Origin: Chitinophagaceae bacterium
GTDB taxonomy: Bacteria; Bacteroidota; Bacteroidia; Chitinophagales; Chitinophagaceae
DNA length: 64,000 nucleotides
Direction of reading: 5' to 3'
Assembly (NCBI GenBank): GCA_016719815.1
Contig: JADJYK010000025.1
Span: 62,001 to 126,000, forward strand
Below are positions 43,410-51,526 of this stretch, in pieces. The first letter of the stretch is position 1; each line of letters starts with the position of its first letter. The notes beneath the pieces were generated by a model. The model did no database searches. It was given only the letters and a program-made list of their open reading frames with translations, and had not been told where the DNA came from. The position numbers and the translations under genes are program-made.

Positions 43410-44170
43410 TATTTTTGGACGACACCAAGACTAAACAATGCAAAATCGTATTTCACCGGGTCATTCTTATCCAAAGTTCGTAAGTATTCGGTTAACTCCT
43501 CGGCTGCCTGCCAGTCGTTTTGTTTACGGTTAAGCAAGCCCAGCTTTCTGGCAACCCTTGCCACATGCACATCCAGCGGACAGACGAGTTGTGCCGGTGT
43601 TATTTTGCTCCATATACCAAAGTCAACTCCTTTATTATCTTTTCTCACCATCCACCGTAAATACATATTCAGCCTTTTACAAGCTGATTTTTGTGCCGGT
43701 GATGAAATGTGCTTCTCTGTCCTTTTTAAATGTTCATATGAAAAGAAATAACTTTTAAAGTAATCAAGTCCTTCTTCTGCTGTCATTCCTCTTTTGGGAA
43801 AGAAGGCTGCTTCCAGAGAACTATGCTTTGAATAATGCTGACGGAAAAACTCAATAAAATAATAGAGGTCATCAGCGTTAAATGTCCTGTGTTTGAATAA
43901 TGCCAGTTGTTTCAGTTTTCCAGTATCAGCATTCAGGCAGAAGTTATACGGCGCATTGCCCATAAGCCCCATTAGCTCTTTACTTTTATTGATGATGGTG
44001 GTGCGATTACCCCACGCAAATAGGGCAGCAAAGAAACCTGCGATTTCTATATCCTTTTTTTTTGTAAAACAGCGAGGAATGCTTACGGGGTCATTTGTAA
44101 TAAAAGAAGGCTGATTATACTCGTCAACCTTTTTATCTAAAAACAGTTTTAGCTCTCTCTCTTTTATCAT
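43406..44170 (-). CDS. TIGR02757 (DUF2400) family protein
   Basis: A 254-residue protein of a family with remote similarity to helix-hairpin-helix DNA glycosylases. The blocks DPVSIPRCFTKKKDIEIAGFFAALFAWGNR, LYYFIEFFR, CKRLNMYLRWMVRKD and CPLDVHVARVARKLGLL are present in order. LRWMVR followed by PLDVH recalls the HhH-GPD catalytic region, but a repair role has not been shown to my knowledge. It overlaps the cystathionine gamma-synthase gene by 4 bp at its start and the small helical gene by 4 bp at its end. Confidence 0.82.
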   Translation of the reverse strand: MIKERELKLFLDKKVDEYNQPSFITNDPVSIPRCFTKKKDIEIAGFFAALFAWGNRTTIINKSKELMGLMGNAPYNFCLNADTGKLKQLALFKHRTFNADDLYYFIEFFRQHYSKHSSLEAAFFPKRGMTAEEGLDYFKSYFFSYEHLKRTEKHISSPAQKSACKRLNMYLRWMVRKDNKGVDFGIWSKITPAQLVCPLDVHVARVARKLGLLNRKQNDWQAAEELTEYLRTLDKNDPVKYDFALFSLGVVQKY

Positions 44171-44767
44171 TCTATTGCATTCTTCAAATCTTCGATTAAA
44201 TCTTCGGCATCTTCAATACCAACACTCAGGCGGATTAAAGAATCGCTTAAGCCATTTTTTATTCGTTCCTCTCTCGGTATACTGGCATGTGTCATGCTGG
44301 CCGGATGATTGATGAGCGACTCTACGCCACCCAGGCTTTCAGCCAGAGAGAAAAGGTGTGTTGATGAAAGCACCCGCTTCGCTTCCTCTACGCTGTCGTT
44401 TGTCAGTTCAAAAGAAATCATGCCACCAAAACCTTTCATTTGCTGTTTTGCCACAGTATAGCCTTTGCTGTCTTCAAATCCCGGCCAGTAAACTTTTGCC
44501 ACTTTGGGATGATTGCGAAGCCAGTGTGCAATTTTGCTGCCGTTTTCGCAATGGGCTTTCATCCGCAGGCCAAGTGTTTTTATACCACGCAGCACTAAGA
44601 AACAATCCATCGGGCCGGGTACAGCCCCGCAACTTTTCTGAATAAAGTACAATTTTTCTCTCAGTTCCGCATCATTCATTATCAATGCGCCTTGTATAAC
44701 ATCGCTGTGCCCACCTAAATATTTTGTAGCCGAATGAACTACTATATCGGCACCAAGGTCAAGGGGG
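44167..44767 (-). CDS. Cystathionine gamma-synthase type PLP enzyme, C-terminal part
   Basis: Read past the lesion, this part gives LDLGADIVVHSATKYLGGHSDV, which holds the Lys that binds pyridoxal phosphate, and then CGAVPGPMDCFLVLRGIKTL and SLGGVESLINHPASMTHASIP. These are hallmarks of the Cys/Met metabolism PLP family. The missing base is in the G run 44763-44767 (five, needs six). A literal ATG-started frame begins only at 44685 and lacks the catalytic Lys. Confidence 0.85.
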
Positions 44768-45305
44768 TTTGCAAAGCCGGCGAAGCAAATGTATTATCCA
44801 CTGCAAGCAGGATATTATTTGCTTTTGCAACGGCTGCTACCGCAGCAATGTCGGTAATATTCATCAGCGGATTTGTGGGAGTTTCAATCCAGATGAGTTT
44901 TGTATTGGCTGTTACAGCGTTCTTAACATTACCTGAATCAGTAGTGTCAACATAAATAAATTTTATACCAAAGCGTTCAAATATTTTTGAGAAAAGCCGG
45001 TAAGTACCACCATACATATCATTGGCACAAATCACCTCATCTCCCGGTGCCAGCAGTTTAATTACTGCATCGGTTGCTGCGACACCACTGCTGAAAGCAA
45101 GGCCAAATTTTCCGTTTTCAATTTCTGCCAGCGCATCTTCCAGTGCTTTTCTTGTGGGGTTCTGGCTGCGGGCATATTCATATCCTTTATGCGTGGCCGG
45201 GGCTTCCTGCACATAGGTGCTTGTTTGATAAATGGGAGTCATTATAGCACCGGTTGACGGATCGGGTTGCATACCGGCATGAACAAATCTTGTTTCAGGT
45301 TTCAT
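44768..45305 (-). CDS. Cystathionine gamma-synthase type PLP enzyme, N-terminal part
   Basis: The protein begins MKPETRFVHAGMQPDPSTGAIMTPIYQTSTYVQ, with YEYARSQNPTR (the PLP-phosphate-binding region), SSGVAATDAV, and NDMYGGTYRLF. The intact protein is about 380 residues and either makes cystathionine from an activated homoserine and cysteine or acts as a lyase; the two cannot be told apart reliably here. With the TIGR02757 gene it forms an overlapping set. Confidence 0.85.
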
Positions 45306-45347
45306 TATTGTCGTTTAAAATTGAAATACAAAGATGATGAATTTGCT

Positions 45348-47192
45348 TCACTTGAATATTACAGCAGCAGACAAATATCTCCAGTCATAATTATCAGCTT
45401 CGTGTGCAGCAAGCGGTACTGACGGTTTATTGAGTACTTCAGCTTTCAGGATATTTTCGCTGACTAATTTTTTCTTTGCTTCATGAATAGCATCTTTTAC
45501 AGCAGCGAGTTCCATCCACTGTTTTTGCGGAGGTTCAAACCCAACTTTATCCCGCCTCCATACTATTTCGGCGGGCAGGCTTTTCCCCATACTTTGCCTT
45601 AGTAACCATTTTGTCCATCCATCCCTTATTTTGAAATGCGAAGGCAATGAGAAAACAAATTCCACCAGTTCATAAGAAAGAAATGGCAAACGATCCTCCC
45701 GGCCATGTGCCATAGAGTTTCTGTCGGCATATCGCAAGAGCTCCTCCAGTCCATGTGTACGGGTATTAAAATATAATTGTCCGTTTAAATCAAAATGTTC
45801 AGGTGGTGTATAATAGGCTTCCCGGCTTTGCTGCCGAACAAAATCTTTGGTAAGGTCTTCCTGCTTGATCGCCTTCAGCAAATACTGCCGTTCCAGTACT
45901 ACGCTGGCAAATACAGGAAAGTAAGCAGCAATCATATTTTTATAATCAAATGTTTCAGCTACTCCTGATTGTTTTGCGGCAGACAGTTCCTTGCTTTTGT
46001 ATAATTTTCTTTTTCTGAACAGTTCCTGCCAGTACCATTTGTAGTATTTATGATAGCCAGCCAGTATTTCATCGGCCCCCTGTCCGTCAAGCAGCACTTT
46101 TATATTCTGCTGTTTCGCCAGTTCAAATACTTTATACTGCGCATAAATACTTGCTGATCCAAATGGTTCTTCCTGGTGATAGCATAGTTTTTCCCAGTCA
46201 TCCATCAACTCATTTCCTGAAACAGCAGTGGTAAAATGCTGAAGGTTGAACTGTTTTGCTACTTGTTTTGCATAGCCTGTTTCATCTTTTTCAAAATTGG
46301 GGAAAGAAGCAGTGAAAGCAGTGAGTAGCGAATGCTGAATAGTGAGCAGTTGCGATACCACAGAAGAACTGTCCAGCCCGCCGCTTAGTGAAGTACCAAC
46401 AGCCACATCACTTCTCAATCTTCTTGTAACTGATGTATTCAACAGGTCTGCAAATTTTTCGATTGCTTCTTTATCCGTAATCTTATTTTGCTGATTGTTT
46501 AAATCAATATCCCAGTATTGCTGAATGGAATATGAAAAATAGATGAAAGAAAACTTCAAAAAAGATGCGGCCGGCAACTTGTAAATGCCATCATAGAATG
46601 TCTCTTCCGGACGCTCTGGGTTATCTGTGTATCCGATAGTAATAAAGTTGAAGAGCATTTTTTGATTGGGCGTCTTTTCTATTCCAGCCGCCCAGAGTGC
46701 CTTCATCTCTGACGCAAACAAAAAACGGTTATTATCATAATAATAAAAAAATGGCTTTTCGCCAAACCTGTCTCTTGCCGCAAACACAGTTTTCTCCTTT
46801 TCATCCCAGATTGCAAAAGCGAACATGCCATCAAAGTGTTGCAGGCAATCTTCGTTCCAGTAATCATATGCAGCAACAATTACTTCCGTGTCCGTTTGTG
46901 AATGGAATGTATAGCCCTTTTGTTCCAGCCCCTTCCGCAGTTCAATGTAGTTGTATATCTCGCCGTTATGCACAATTACATACCTGCCCAGATAATGCAT
47001 CGGCTGATCGCCGGCACCGCTTAGATCTATAATTGACAGGCGACGGTGACCCAACATGCAAGTTTCATCATCATTCAGCCAATGGCCCTCTCCATCCGGC
47101 CCGCGGTGGGCAAGGGCGTCTGTCATTTTTTGCAAATGTTCACCGCTGTATTGCTTTGAATGAGTTTGTATGATCCCTGCTATTCCGCACAT
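45348..47192 (-). CDS. asnB: Asparagine synthase (glutamine-hydrolysing)
   Basis: A 614-residue two-domain enzyme. After Met, MCGIAGII places the nucleophile Cys at position 2 of the class II glutaminase, so the start at 47192 is decided over 47201. HRRLSIIDLS, HNGEIYNY and SQTDTEVIVAAY complete the glutaminase. The synthetase domain has the ATP pyrophosphatase loop LSGGLDSSSV and later LDGQGADEILAGYHKY. It makes asparagine from aspartate, ATP and glutamine. Enzymes of this type also occur in surface-polysaccharide loci. The start codon follows an AATCTTTG near-promoter by 6 bp. Confidence 0.92.
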   Translation of the reverse strand: MCGIAGIIQTHSKQYSGEHLQKMTDALAHRGPDGEGHWLNDDETCMLGHRRLSIIDLSGAGDQPMHYLGRYVIVHNGEIYNYIELRKGLEQKGYTFHSQTDTEVIVAAYDYWNEDCLQHFDGMFAFAIWDEKEKTVFAARDRFGEKPFFYYYDNNRFLFASEMKALWAAGIEKTPNQKMLFNFITIGYTDNPERPEETFYDGIYKLPAASFLKFSFIYFSYSIQQYWDIDLNNQQNKITDKEAIEKFADLLNTSVTRRLRSDVAVGTSLSGGLDSSSVVSQLLTIQHSLLTAFTASFPNFEKDETGYAKQVAKQFNLQHFTTAVSGNELMDDWEKLCYHQEEPFGSASIYAQYKVFELAKQQNIKVLLDGQGADEILAGYHKYYKWYWQELFRKRKLYKSKELSAAKQSGVAETFDYKNMIAAYFPVFASVVLERQYLLKAIKQEDLTKDFVRQQSREAYYTPPEHFDLNGQLYFNTRTHGLEELLRYADRNSMAHGREDRLPFLSYELVEFVFSLPSHFKIRDGWTKWLLRQSMGKSLPAEIVWRRDKVGFEPPQKQWMELAAVKDAIHEAKKKLVSENILKAEVLNKPSVPLAAHEADNYDWRYLSAAVIFK

Positions 47193-47364
47193 ATAGGGCA
47201 AAGATTCAAATAAAAAACTACACCAAGGCAGGTATTGCCGATCCGATGATAATTCGACTCTTACACCTGCTCAAAACAAAGTCTGAAAAAGTAGCTTTTT
47301 GTTCCCTAAACCACAGACTGAAAAGAGGTTTTTATCAAAAAATATCCTCATGCCACCAATAAGA

Positions 47365-47372
47365 TACCTTTG
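47365..47372 (+). promoter_or_regulatory. Bacteroidota -7 promoter element for the first DUF3078 gene
   Basis: TACCTTTG matches TAnnTTTG and lies 15 bp before the start codon at 47388. Confidence 0.55.
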
Positions 47373-47387
47373 CAAAAAATGCACTAT

Positions 47388-48059
47388 ATGAGAAAGGCAC
47401 TTATAGCATTTGCCGCTGCTACTCTGATGGTTTCAGCCAATGCACAGGACCAGACAGTTAAAGCATTACAGTCAGAAACCGGAAGAAACATAAAAAAAGA
47501 TCTGGCAGACACTTCATCCAAAAAATGGAAAAAGGGTGGCATTTACGGTATTAACATTTCGCAAGGCACATTAAATAACTGGGCAGCCGGGGGCGATAAT
47601 TTTTCGCTGTCGGTAAACTCACTACTCAGCCTGTATGCGTTTTATACGAAAAATAAACACAGTTGGGACAACACCTTTGACTTTAACCTTGGTTATGTAA
47701 ATACAACCAGCTTAGGCAGCCGCAAAAACGATGACCGCTTTGACCTGCTGAGCAAGTACGGCTATGCATTGAATCCCAAATTAAATGTAGCAGGCTTGTT
47801 TAACATGCGGTCGCAGTTCTTTAAAGGTTATACATTTCCCAATAGTGTAAAAACCTTTTCTTCCACTTTTATGGCTCCTGGATATTTGTTGTTAAGTGCC
47901 GGCCTTGACTATAAACCAGCTAAGAATCTTTCTATCTTTTTTTCACCGGCCACTGCCCGTTGGGTGATTGTCAAAGATCCGGAACTGTCGGCAAAAGGTG
48001 CCTATGGTGTGGACCCCGGCAAAAAAGTAACCTTGAGTTCGGAGCTTTTGCAACCGTGA
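47388..48059 (+). CDS. DUF3078 protein (first of a tandem pair), N-terminal part
   Basis: A signal peptide (MRKALIAFAAATLMVSANAQ) is followed by KKGGIYGINISQGTLNNWAAGGDNFSLSVNSLLS, the DUF3078 signature. SWDNTFDFNLGYVNTTSLGSRKNDDRFDLLSKYGY follows. It is probably an outer-membrane or periplasmic beta-rich protein of unknown role. The frame breaks at 48033-48034: ACCTTG should be ACCTTTG, giving Val-Thr-Phe-Glu-Phe-Gly. The remainder is listed next. The following gene is a close paralogue. Confidence 0.78.
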   Translation: MRKALIAFAAATLMVSANAQDQTVKALQSETGRNIKKDLADTSSKKWKKGGIYGINISQGTLNNWAAGGDNFSLSVNSLLSLYAFYTKNKHSWDNTFDFNLGYVNTTSLGSRKNDDRFDLLSKYGYALNPKLNVAGLFNMRSQFFKGYTFPNSVKTFSSTFMAPGYLLLSAGLDYKPAKNLSIFFSPATARWVIVKDPELSAKGAYGVDPGKKVTLSSELLQP

Positions 48060-48316
48060 ACTACATGAAAGAGTTTAATAAATTTATTACCTATAAAAGC
48101 CGCCTCGACCTGTTTTCTAATTACAAGCACAATCCACAGAATATCGATCTGTTCATGTCGAACCTCCTGAGTGCAAAACTGACCAGGGCCTTTGCGGTTA
48201 CATGGAGTGTTGATCTAATTTATGATGATGACGTACGATTGTTCGGTGATTATCAAAAATCTCCGGGACTTCAGTTAAAGTCGCTTGTAGGTATTGGGCT
48301 CCAGGTTAAATTCTGA
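48035..48316 (+). CDS. DUF3078 protein (first of a tandem pair), C-terminal part
   Basis: This continues in the next frame with EFGAFATVNYMKEFNKFITYKSRLDLFSNY and ends SPGLQLKSLVGIGLQVKF. It aligns closely with the end of the downstream paralogue (SPGLQFKSVIGVGLQVRI). The reconstructed gene 47388-48316 encodes about 310 residues. A terminator follows 17 bp after the stop. Confidence 0.75.
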   Translation, partial: EFGAFATVNYMKEFNKFITYKSRLDLFSNYKHNPQNIDLFMSNLLSAKLTRAFAVTWSVDLIYDDDVRLFGDYQKSPGLQLKSLVGIGLQVKF

Positions 48317-48332
48317 TAATATTATTAAAATG

Positions 48333-48372
48333 AAAACGCCTCACCTGGTATACACAGCAGGTGAGGCGTTTT
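48333..48372. terminator. Strong Rho-independent terminator between the DUF3078 genes
   Basis: A perfect 14-bp stem AAAACGCCTCACCT / AGGTGAGGCGTTTT surrounds a 12-base loop (GGTATACACAGC). It is A-rich on one side and T-rich on the other, so it could act in both directions. Confidence 0.85.
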
Positions 48373-48441
48373 ATGGAAGATGCTCGCATCTTTTAACATT
48401 TTCTGTAAAATAATTATTTTCAGTCTCGTTAATATGTAAAC

Positions 48442-48449
48442 TATTTTTG
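48442..48449 (+). promoter_or_regulatory. Bacteroidota -7 promoter element for the second DUF3078 gene
   Basis: TATTTTTG matches TAnnTTTG, 50 bp upstream of the start codon at 48499. With the terminator before it, the second DUF3078 gene has its own transcription unit. Confidence 0.55.
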
Positions 48450-48498
48450 CCTTCCGTTCTAAGTGGAGGAATATTCAATCGCTTACTACAAGACAATC

Positions 48499-49428
48499 AT
48501 GAAGAGACTATCTCTATTTTTTTTCTTTCTTTTCAGCTATGTTTCATCCTTTAGCCAGGATGCCATTATCCGTAAGCTGCAGCAGGAGTCCCTGCGCCAG
48601 GTTAAAAAGAGTGTTCCAGATACAGGCCGCCAAGCATGGAAAGCCGGACTGGTATTTGCATTAAATATCGGGCAGGGCAGCCAGAGTAACTGGGCAGCCG
48701 GCGGTGATGATTTTTCATTTACTGCTAATACAGCAACCAATATATTTGCTTTCTATAAAAAAGATAAGCACAGCTGGGATAACACACTTGATATCAACTT
48801 TGGTTACATCAATACTACCAGCCTGGGCAGCCGTAAAAATGATGACCGCTTCGACCTCCTCAGCAAGTATGGTTATAAGCTCAACAGTAAGCTGAACCTG
48901 TCAACGCTGGGAAATTTCCGTTCACAGTTTCTGAAAGGATATACCTATCCGGGTAGTGTTAAAACTTTTGCTTCAGAGTTTATGGCACCTGCTTACCTCA
49001 TTGCAAGCCAGGGGCTTGATTATAAACCCACAAAAAGTTTGTCCATATTTCTGTCCCCGCTTACCTCCAGATGGGTGTTTGTAAACGACAGCGTTCTTTC
49101 TGCAAAAGGAGAATACGGAGTTGAAAAAGGGAAAAAATCAACCAGTCAGACAGGTGCATTTGCTACAATAGGTTACCAGCAGTCGTTTAATAAAATACTC
49201 TCTTATAAAACCAGGATTGACCTCTTCTCTAACTATAAACTTGAACCGAAGAATGTGGACCTTTTCATGACCAATACACTTACAGCCAAAGTAGCCAAAA
49301 TAATTGCATTTAGCTGGAATGTGGATTTGATATATGATGACGACGTAACACTTTTTGGAGAAAACAATAACTCGCCGGGGTTGCAGTTTAAATCAGTAAT
49401 CGGAGTTGGCCTGCAGGTAAGAATCTGA
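48499..49428 (+). CDS. DUF3078 protein (second of a tandem pair)
   Basis: A 309-residue protein with signal MKRLSLFFFFLFSYVSSFSQ. The body reads KAGLVFALNIGQGSQSNWAAGGDDFSFTANT and SWDNTLDINFGYINTTSLGSRKNDDRFDLLSKYGY, very similar to the upstream gene over its whole length. This indicates a tandem duplication. The start at 48499 is preferred over 48463 because it gives the signal peptide. Function is unknown; this copy has no lesion. Confidence 0.82.
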   Translation: MKRLSLFFFFLFSYVSSFSQDAIIRKLQQESLRQVKKSVPDTGRQAWKAGLVFALNIGQGSQSNWAAGGDDFSFTANTATNIFAFYKKDKHSWDNTLDINFGYINTTSLGSRKNDDRFDLLSKYGYKLNSKLNLSTLGNFRSQFLKGYTYPGSVKTFASEFMAPAYLIASQGLDYKPTKSLSIFLSPLTSRWVFVNDSVLSAKGEYGVEKGKKSTSQTGAFATIGYQQSFNKILSYKTRIDLFSNYKLEPKNVDLFMTNTLTAKVAKIIAFSWNVDLIYDDDVTLFGENNNSPGLQFKSVIGVGLQVRI

Positions 49429-49449
49429 TCGTTCCCAGCCGTTTTATTT

Positions 49450-49457
49450 TATATTTG
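49450..49457 (+). promoter_or_regulatory. Bacteroidota -7 promoter element, 5 bp before the trmB ATG
   Basis: TATATTTG matches TAnnTTTG. Only CCCGC separates it from the trmB ATG at 49463, which points to a leaderless mRNA. Confidence 0.6.
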
Positions 49458-49462
49458 CCCGC

Positions 49463-50173
49463 ATGGGCCAGAAAAAATTGGTACGCTTTGCTGAGCTAGA
49501 ATCGTTCGCCAATGTATTGCAGTATCCTCAAAATATAAAAGGAACCTGGTCTCAGCAGTTTGGCAATAATAATCCCATTACTATTGAACTGGCTTGCGGC
49601 AAAGGCGAATATGCTGTAGGGCTGGGCCGTTTGTATCCGCAACGTAATTTTATTGGTGCTGATTTAAAAGGCAACCGTATTTGGGTTGGTGCTAAAAAAG
49701 CCTTACAGGAAAGGCTGCATAATGTAGCTTTTCTTCGTACACAAATTGATCAGGCAACCGATTACTTTGCTCCCTGCGAAGTAGCTGAAATCTGGATTAC
49801 CTTTCCGGATCCCCAACTGCGGCTTTCAAAAGCTAAGAAACGACTGACACATCCGAAATTCCTGCGGCTGTATAAACAATTTCTTGTGCCCGGTGGTTAT
49901 ATACATCTCAAAACCGACAGCCCGGATTTGTACCATTTTACGAAACTGGTCATTAAATTCTATAATTGCCCGCTGCATACGGATATGTATGATGTGTATA
50001 GGCAAGAACAAATTGCAGATGAACTAAAAATAAAAACGCATTACGAATCGCTGGATATTGCCGGCAGCAACAGGGTGCATTATTTATGTTTTTCATTGCC
50101 GGAAACAATTGCAGGAAAAGAAAAAGACGAAGAACTCAAACAACTTTTACAGCAAGATACAGCAAATGATTGA
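49463..50173 (+). CDS. trmB: tRNA (guanine-N7-)-methyltransferase TrmB
   Basis: A 236-residue Rossmann-fold methyltransferase. IELACGKGEYAVGLGRLYP is the S-adenosylmethionine site and NFIGADLKGNRIWVGAKKAL follows. EIWITFPDPQLRLSKAKKRLTHPKFL is the TrmB signature (the usual FPDPWxKxRHxKRR region in divergent form). It makes m7G at position 46 of tRNAs. The DUF5522 gene overlaps its last 8 bp. Confidence 0.9.
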   Translation: MGQKKLVRFAELESFANVLQYPQNIKGTWSQQFGNNNPITIELACGKGEYAVGLGRLYPQRNFIGADLKGNRIWVGAKKALQERLHNVAFLRTQIDQATDYFAPCEVAEIWITFPDPQLRLSKAKKRLTHPKFLRLYKQFLVPGGYIHLKTDSPDLYHFTKLVIKFYNCPLHTDMYDVYRQEQIADELKIKTHYESLDIAGSNRVHYLCFSLPETIAGKEKDEELKQLLQQDTAND

Positions 50174-50345
50174 GGGCATACATTATTACATTAATGAAGA
50201 AGGCTTGCTGGTCTTTACCGAAAAGTATCATTTCGAAAGAGGAAAATGCTGTGGCAACGGCTGCCTGCATTGTCCATATGATTATGAAAATGTACCGGAG
50301 CCGGATAGATTGTTGCTACTAAAACAAAAGCAGGAAAGAGAATAA
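50166..50345 (+). CDS. DUF5522 small cysteine-rich protein
   Basis: A 59-residue protein: MIEGIHYYINEEGLLVFTEKYH, then RGKCCGNGCLHCPYDYENVP. CCGxGCxHCPY is the family's cysteine cluster, probably a metal site. It overlaps trmB by 8 bp in a different frame, which suggests coupled translation and a possible link to tRNA modification (inference). Function is unknown. Confidence 0.8.
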   Translation: MIEGIHYYINEEGLLVFTEKYHFERGKCCGNGCLHCPYDYENVPEPDRLLLLKQKQERE

Positions 50346-50389
50346 TAATACTGTAATATTTTCCTGCTTCTTTAATTTATCATTATTCC

Positions 50390-50779
50390 ATGCCTCCTAA
50401 AAAAAAGAAAGAAGAGAAATTAAGAATAGTCACCCCGTCGGGTAAAAGGGATCAGAGTTTCTTTGATCTTGTTTATGAAGTCGTACGTCAGATACCGTAT
50501 GGCCGTATTACCTCTTATGGTGCTGTGGCTGCCTGTCTTGGTGCTAAGTCTTCTGCCCGCATGGTAGGCTGGGCCATGAACGGCAGTCACCGGGTAAGAC
50601 CAAAAGTACCTGCACACCGAGTAGTAAACCGTAATGGTATGCTCAGCGGTAAGTTTCACTTTGGCACACCCACCGCCATGGAAAACCTGCTGAAGAAAGA
50701 AGGCATACAGGTAAAGGATGATAGGGTGATTGATTTTAAAAAGCTGTTTTGGGATCCGGCTGATGAATTGGGCGTATAG
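50390..50779 (+). CDS. Alkyltransferase-like (MGMT family) DNA-binding protein
   Basis: A 129-residue protein with the C-terminal domain of O6-alkylguanine-DNA alkyltransferase: IPYGRITSYGAVAACLGAKSSARMVGWAM is the helix-turn-helix and Arg-finger region. The active-site PCHRV reads PAHRV, so Ala75 replaces the acceptor Cys. Such alkyltransferase-like proteins bind O6-alkylguanine lesions and hand them to nucleotide excision repair without removing the alkyl group. The N-terminus is Lys-rich. Confidence 0.85.
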   Translation: MPPKKKKEEKLRIVTPSGKRDQSFFDLVYEVVRQIPYGRITSYGAVAACLGAKSSARMVGWAMNGSHRVRPKVPAHRVVNRNGMLSGKFHFGTPTAMENLLKKEGIQVKDDRVIDFKKLFWDPADELGV

Positions 50780-50836
50780 CCCTTTCCCCGTTTTAATACC
50801 CTTTCTGTGTGTATATTATTCCACAACGCAAATAGC

Positions 50837-51526
50837 TTACCCGGTAACAAAGCGGTAGCCAACACCCTTGATAGTTATGATCTCCAGCACGGGGTCCGCT
50901 TTCAGGTAGCTGCGTAGTTTGGTTATGTATACATCCAGGTTGCGGCTGTTAAAAAATGAATCATTTCCCCAGAGCAGGTTCAGTATATCCCGGCGGTCAA
51001 TAATAGCGTTGCGGTTTTCATACAGAAGGCGCAGCAGTTCACTTTCACGAAAAGAAAGCTTTCGTTCTTCCCTGCCATCGGTAAGCACCTGCCTGTTTAC
51101 AATAAACCTATACTGCCCGATATTCACAATTCCGTTGGTACTTTTTTGTGTTCCTTCCGGTTTAGTCCTCAGCAGGTTGTAAATCCGCACAATCAGTTCT
51201 TCCATACTGAAGGGTTTACGGATATAATCGTTGCCGCCCTGCGAAAAACCTTTAACCACATCAGCCGTTTGTGTTTTAGCTGTAAGAAAAATAATGGGCA
51301 CATCTTCATTTAGTTCTCGTATTTCTTCTGCAATAGAAAAGCCGTCTTTATTGGGCAGCATAATATCGAGTATACAAATGTCTGGTATGGTCTTCTTAAA
51401 TGCCGCCATTACATTGGCTCCATCTTCCTCCATTATCACTTCAAAGCCCCGGCTCTCCAGACTTTCCCGTACAATCTTGCCGAGAAATTGTTCGTCTTCT
51501 GCGTACAGCACTTTTATTTTGCTCAT
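50837..51526 (-). CDS. OmpR/PhoB-type response regulator
   Basis: A 229-residue protein. Receiver domain residues 1-120: acidic pair ED at 10-11, phospho-acceptor Asp54 in ICILDIMLPNKDG, and Lys in IRKPFSMEEL. The C-terminal winged helix (about 130-229) has SFRESELLRLLYENRNAIIDRRDILNLLWG and VYITKLRSYL...IKGVGYRF. It is translated from a gene that overlaps the sensor kinase gene by 4 bp, so they are a pair. Targets are unknown; the divergent GLPGLI gene is a candidate. Confidence 0.9.
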   Translation of the reverse strand: MSKIKVLYAEDEQFLGKIVRESLESRGFEVIMEEDGANVMAAFKKTIPDICILDIMLPNKDGFSIAEEIRELNEDVPIIFLTAKTQTADVVKGFSQGGNDYIRKPFSMEELIVRIYNLLRTKPEGTQKSTNGIVNIGQYRFIVNRQVLTDGREERKLSFRESELLRLLYENRNAIIDRRDILNLLWGNDSFFNSRNLDVYITKLRSYLKADPVLEIITIKGVGYRFVTG

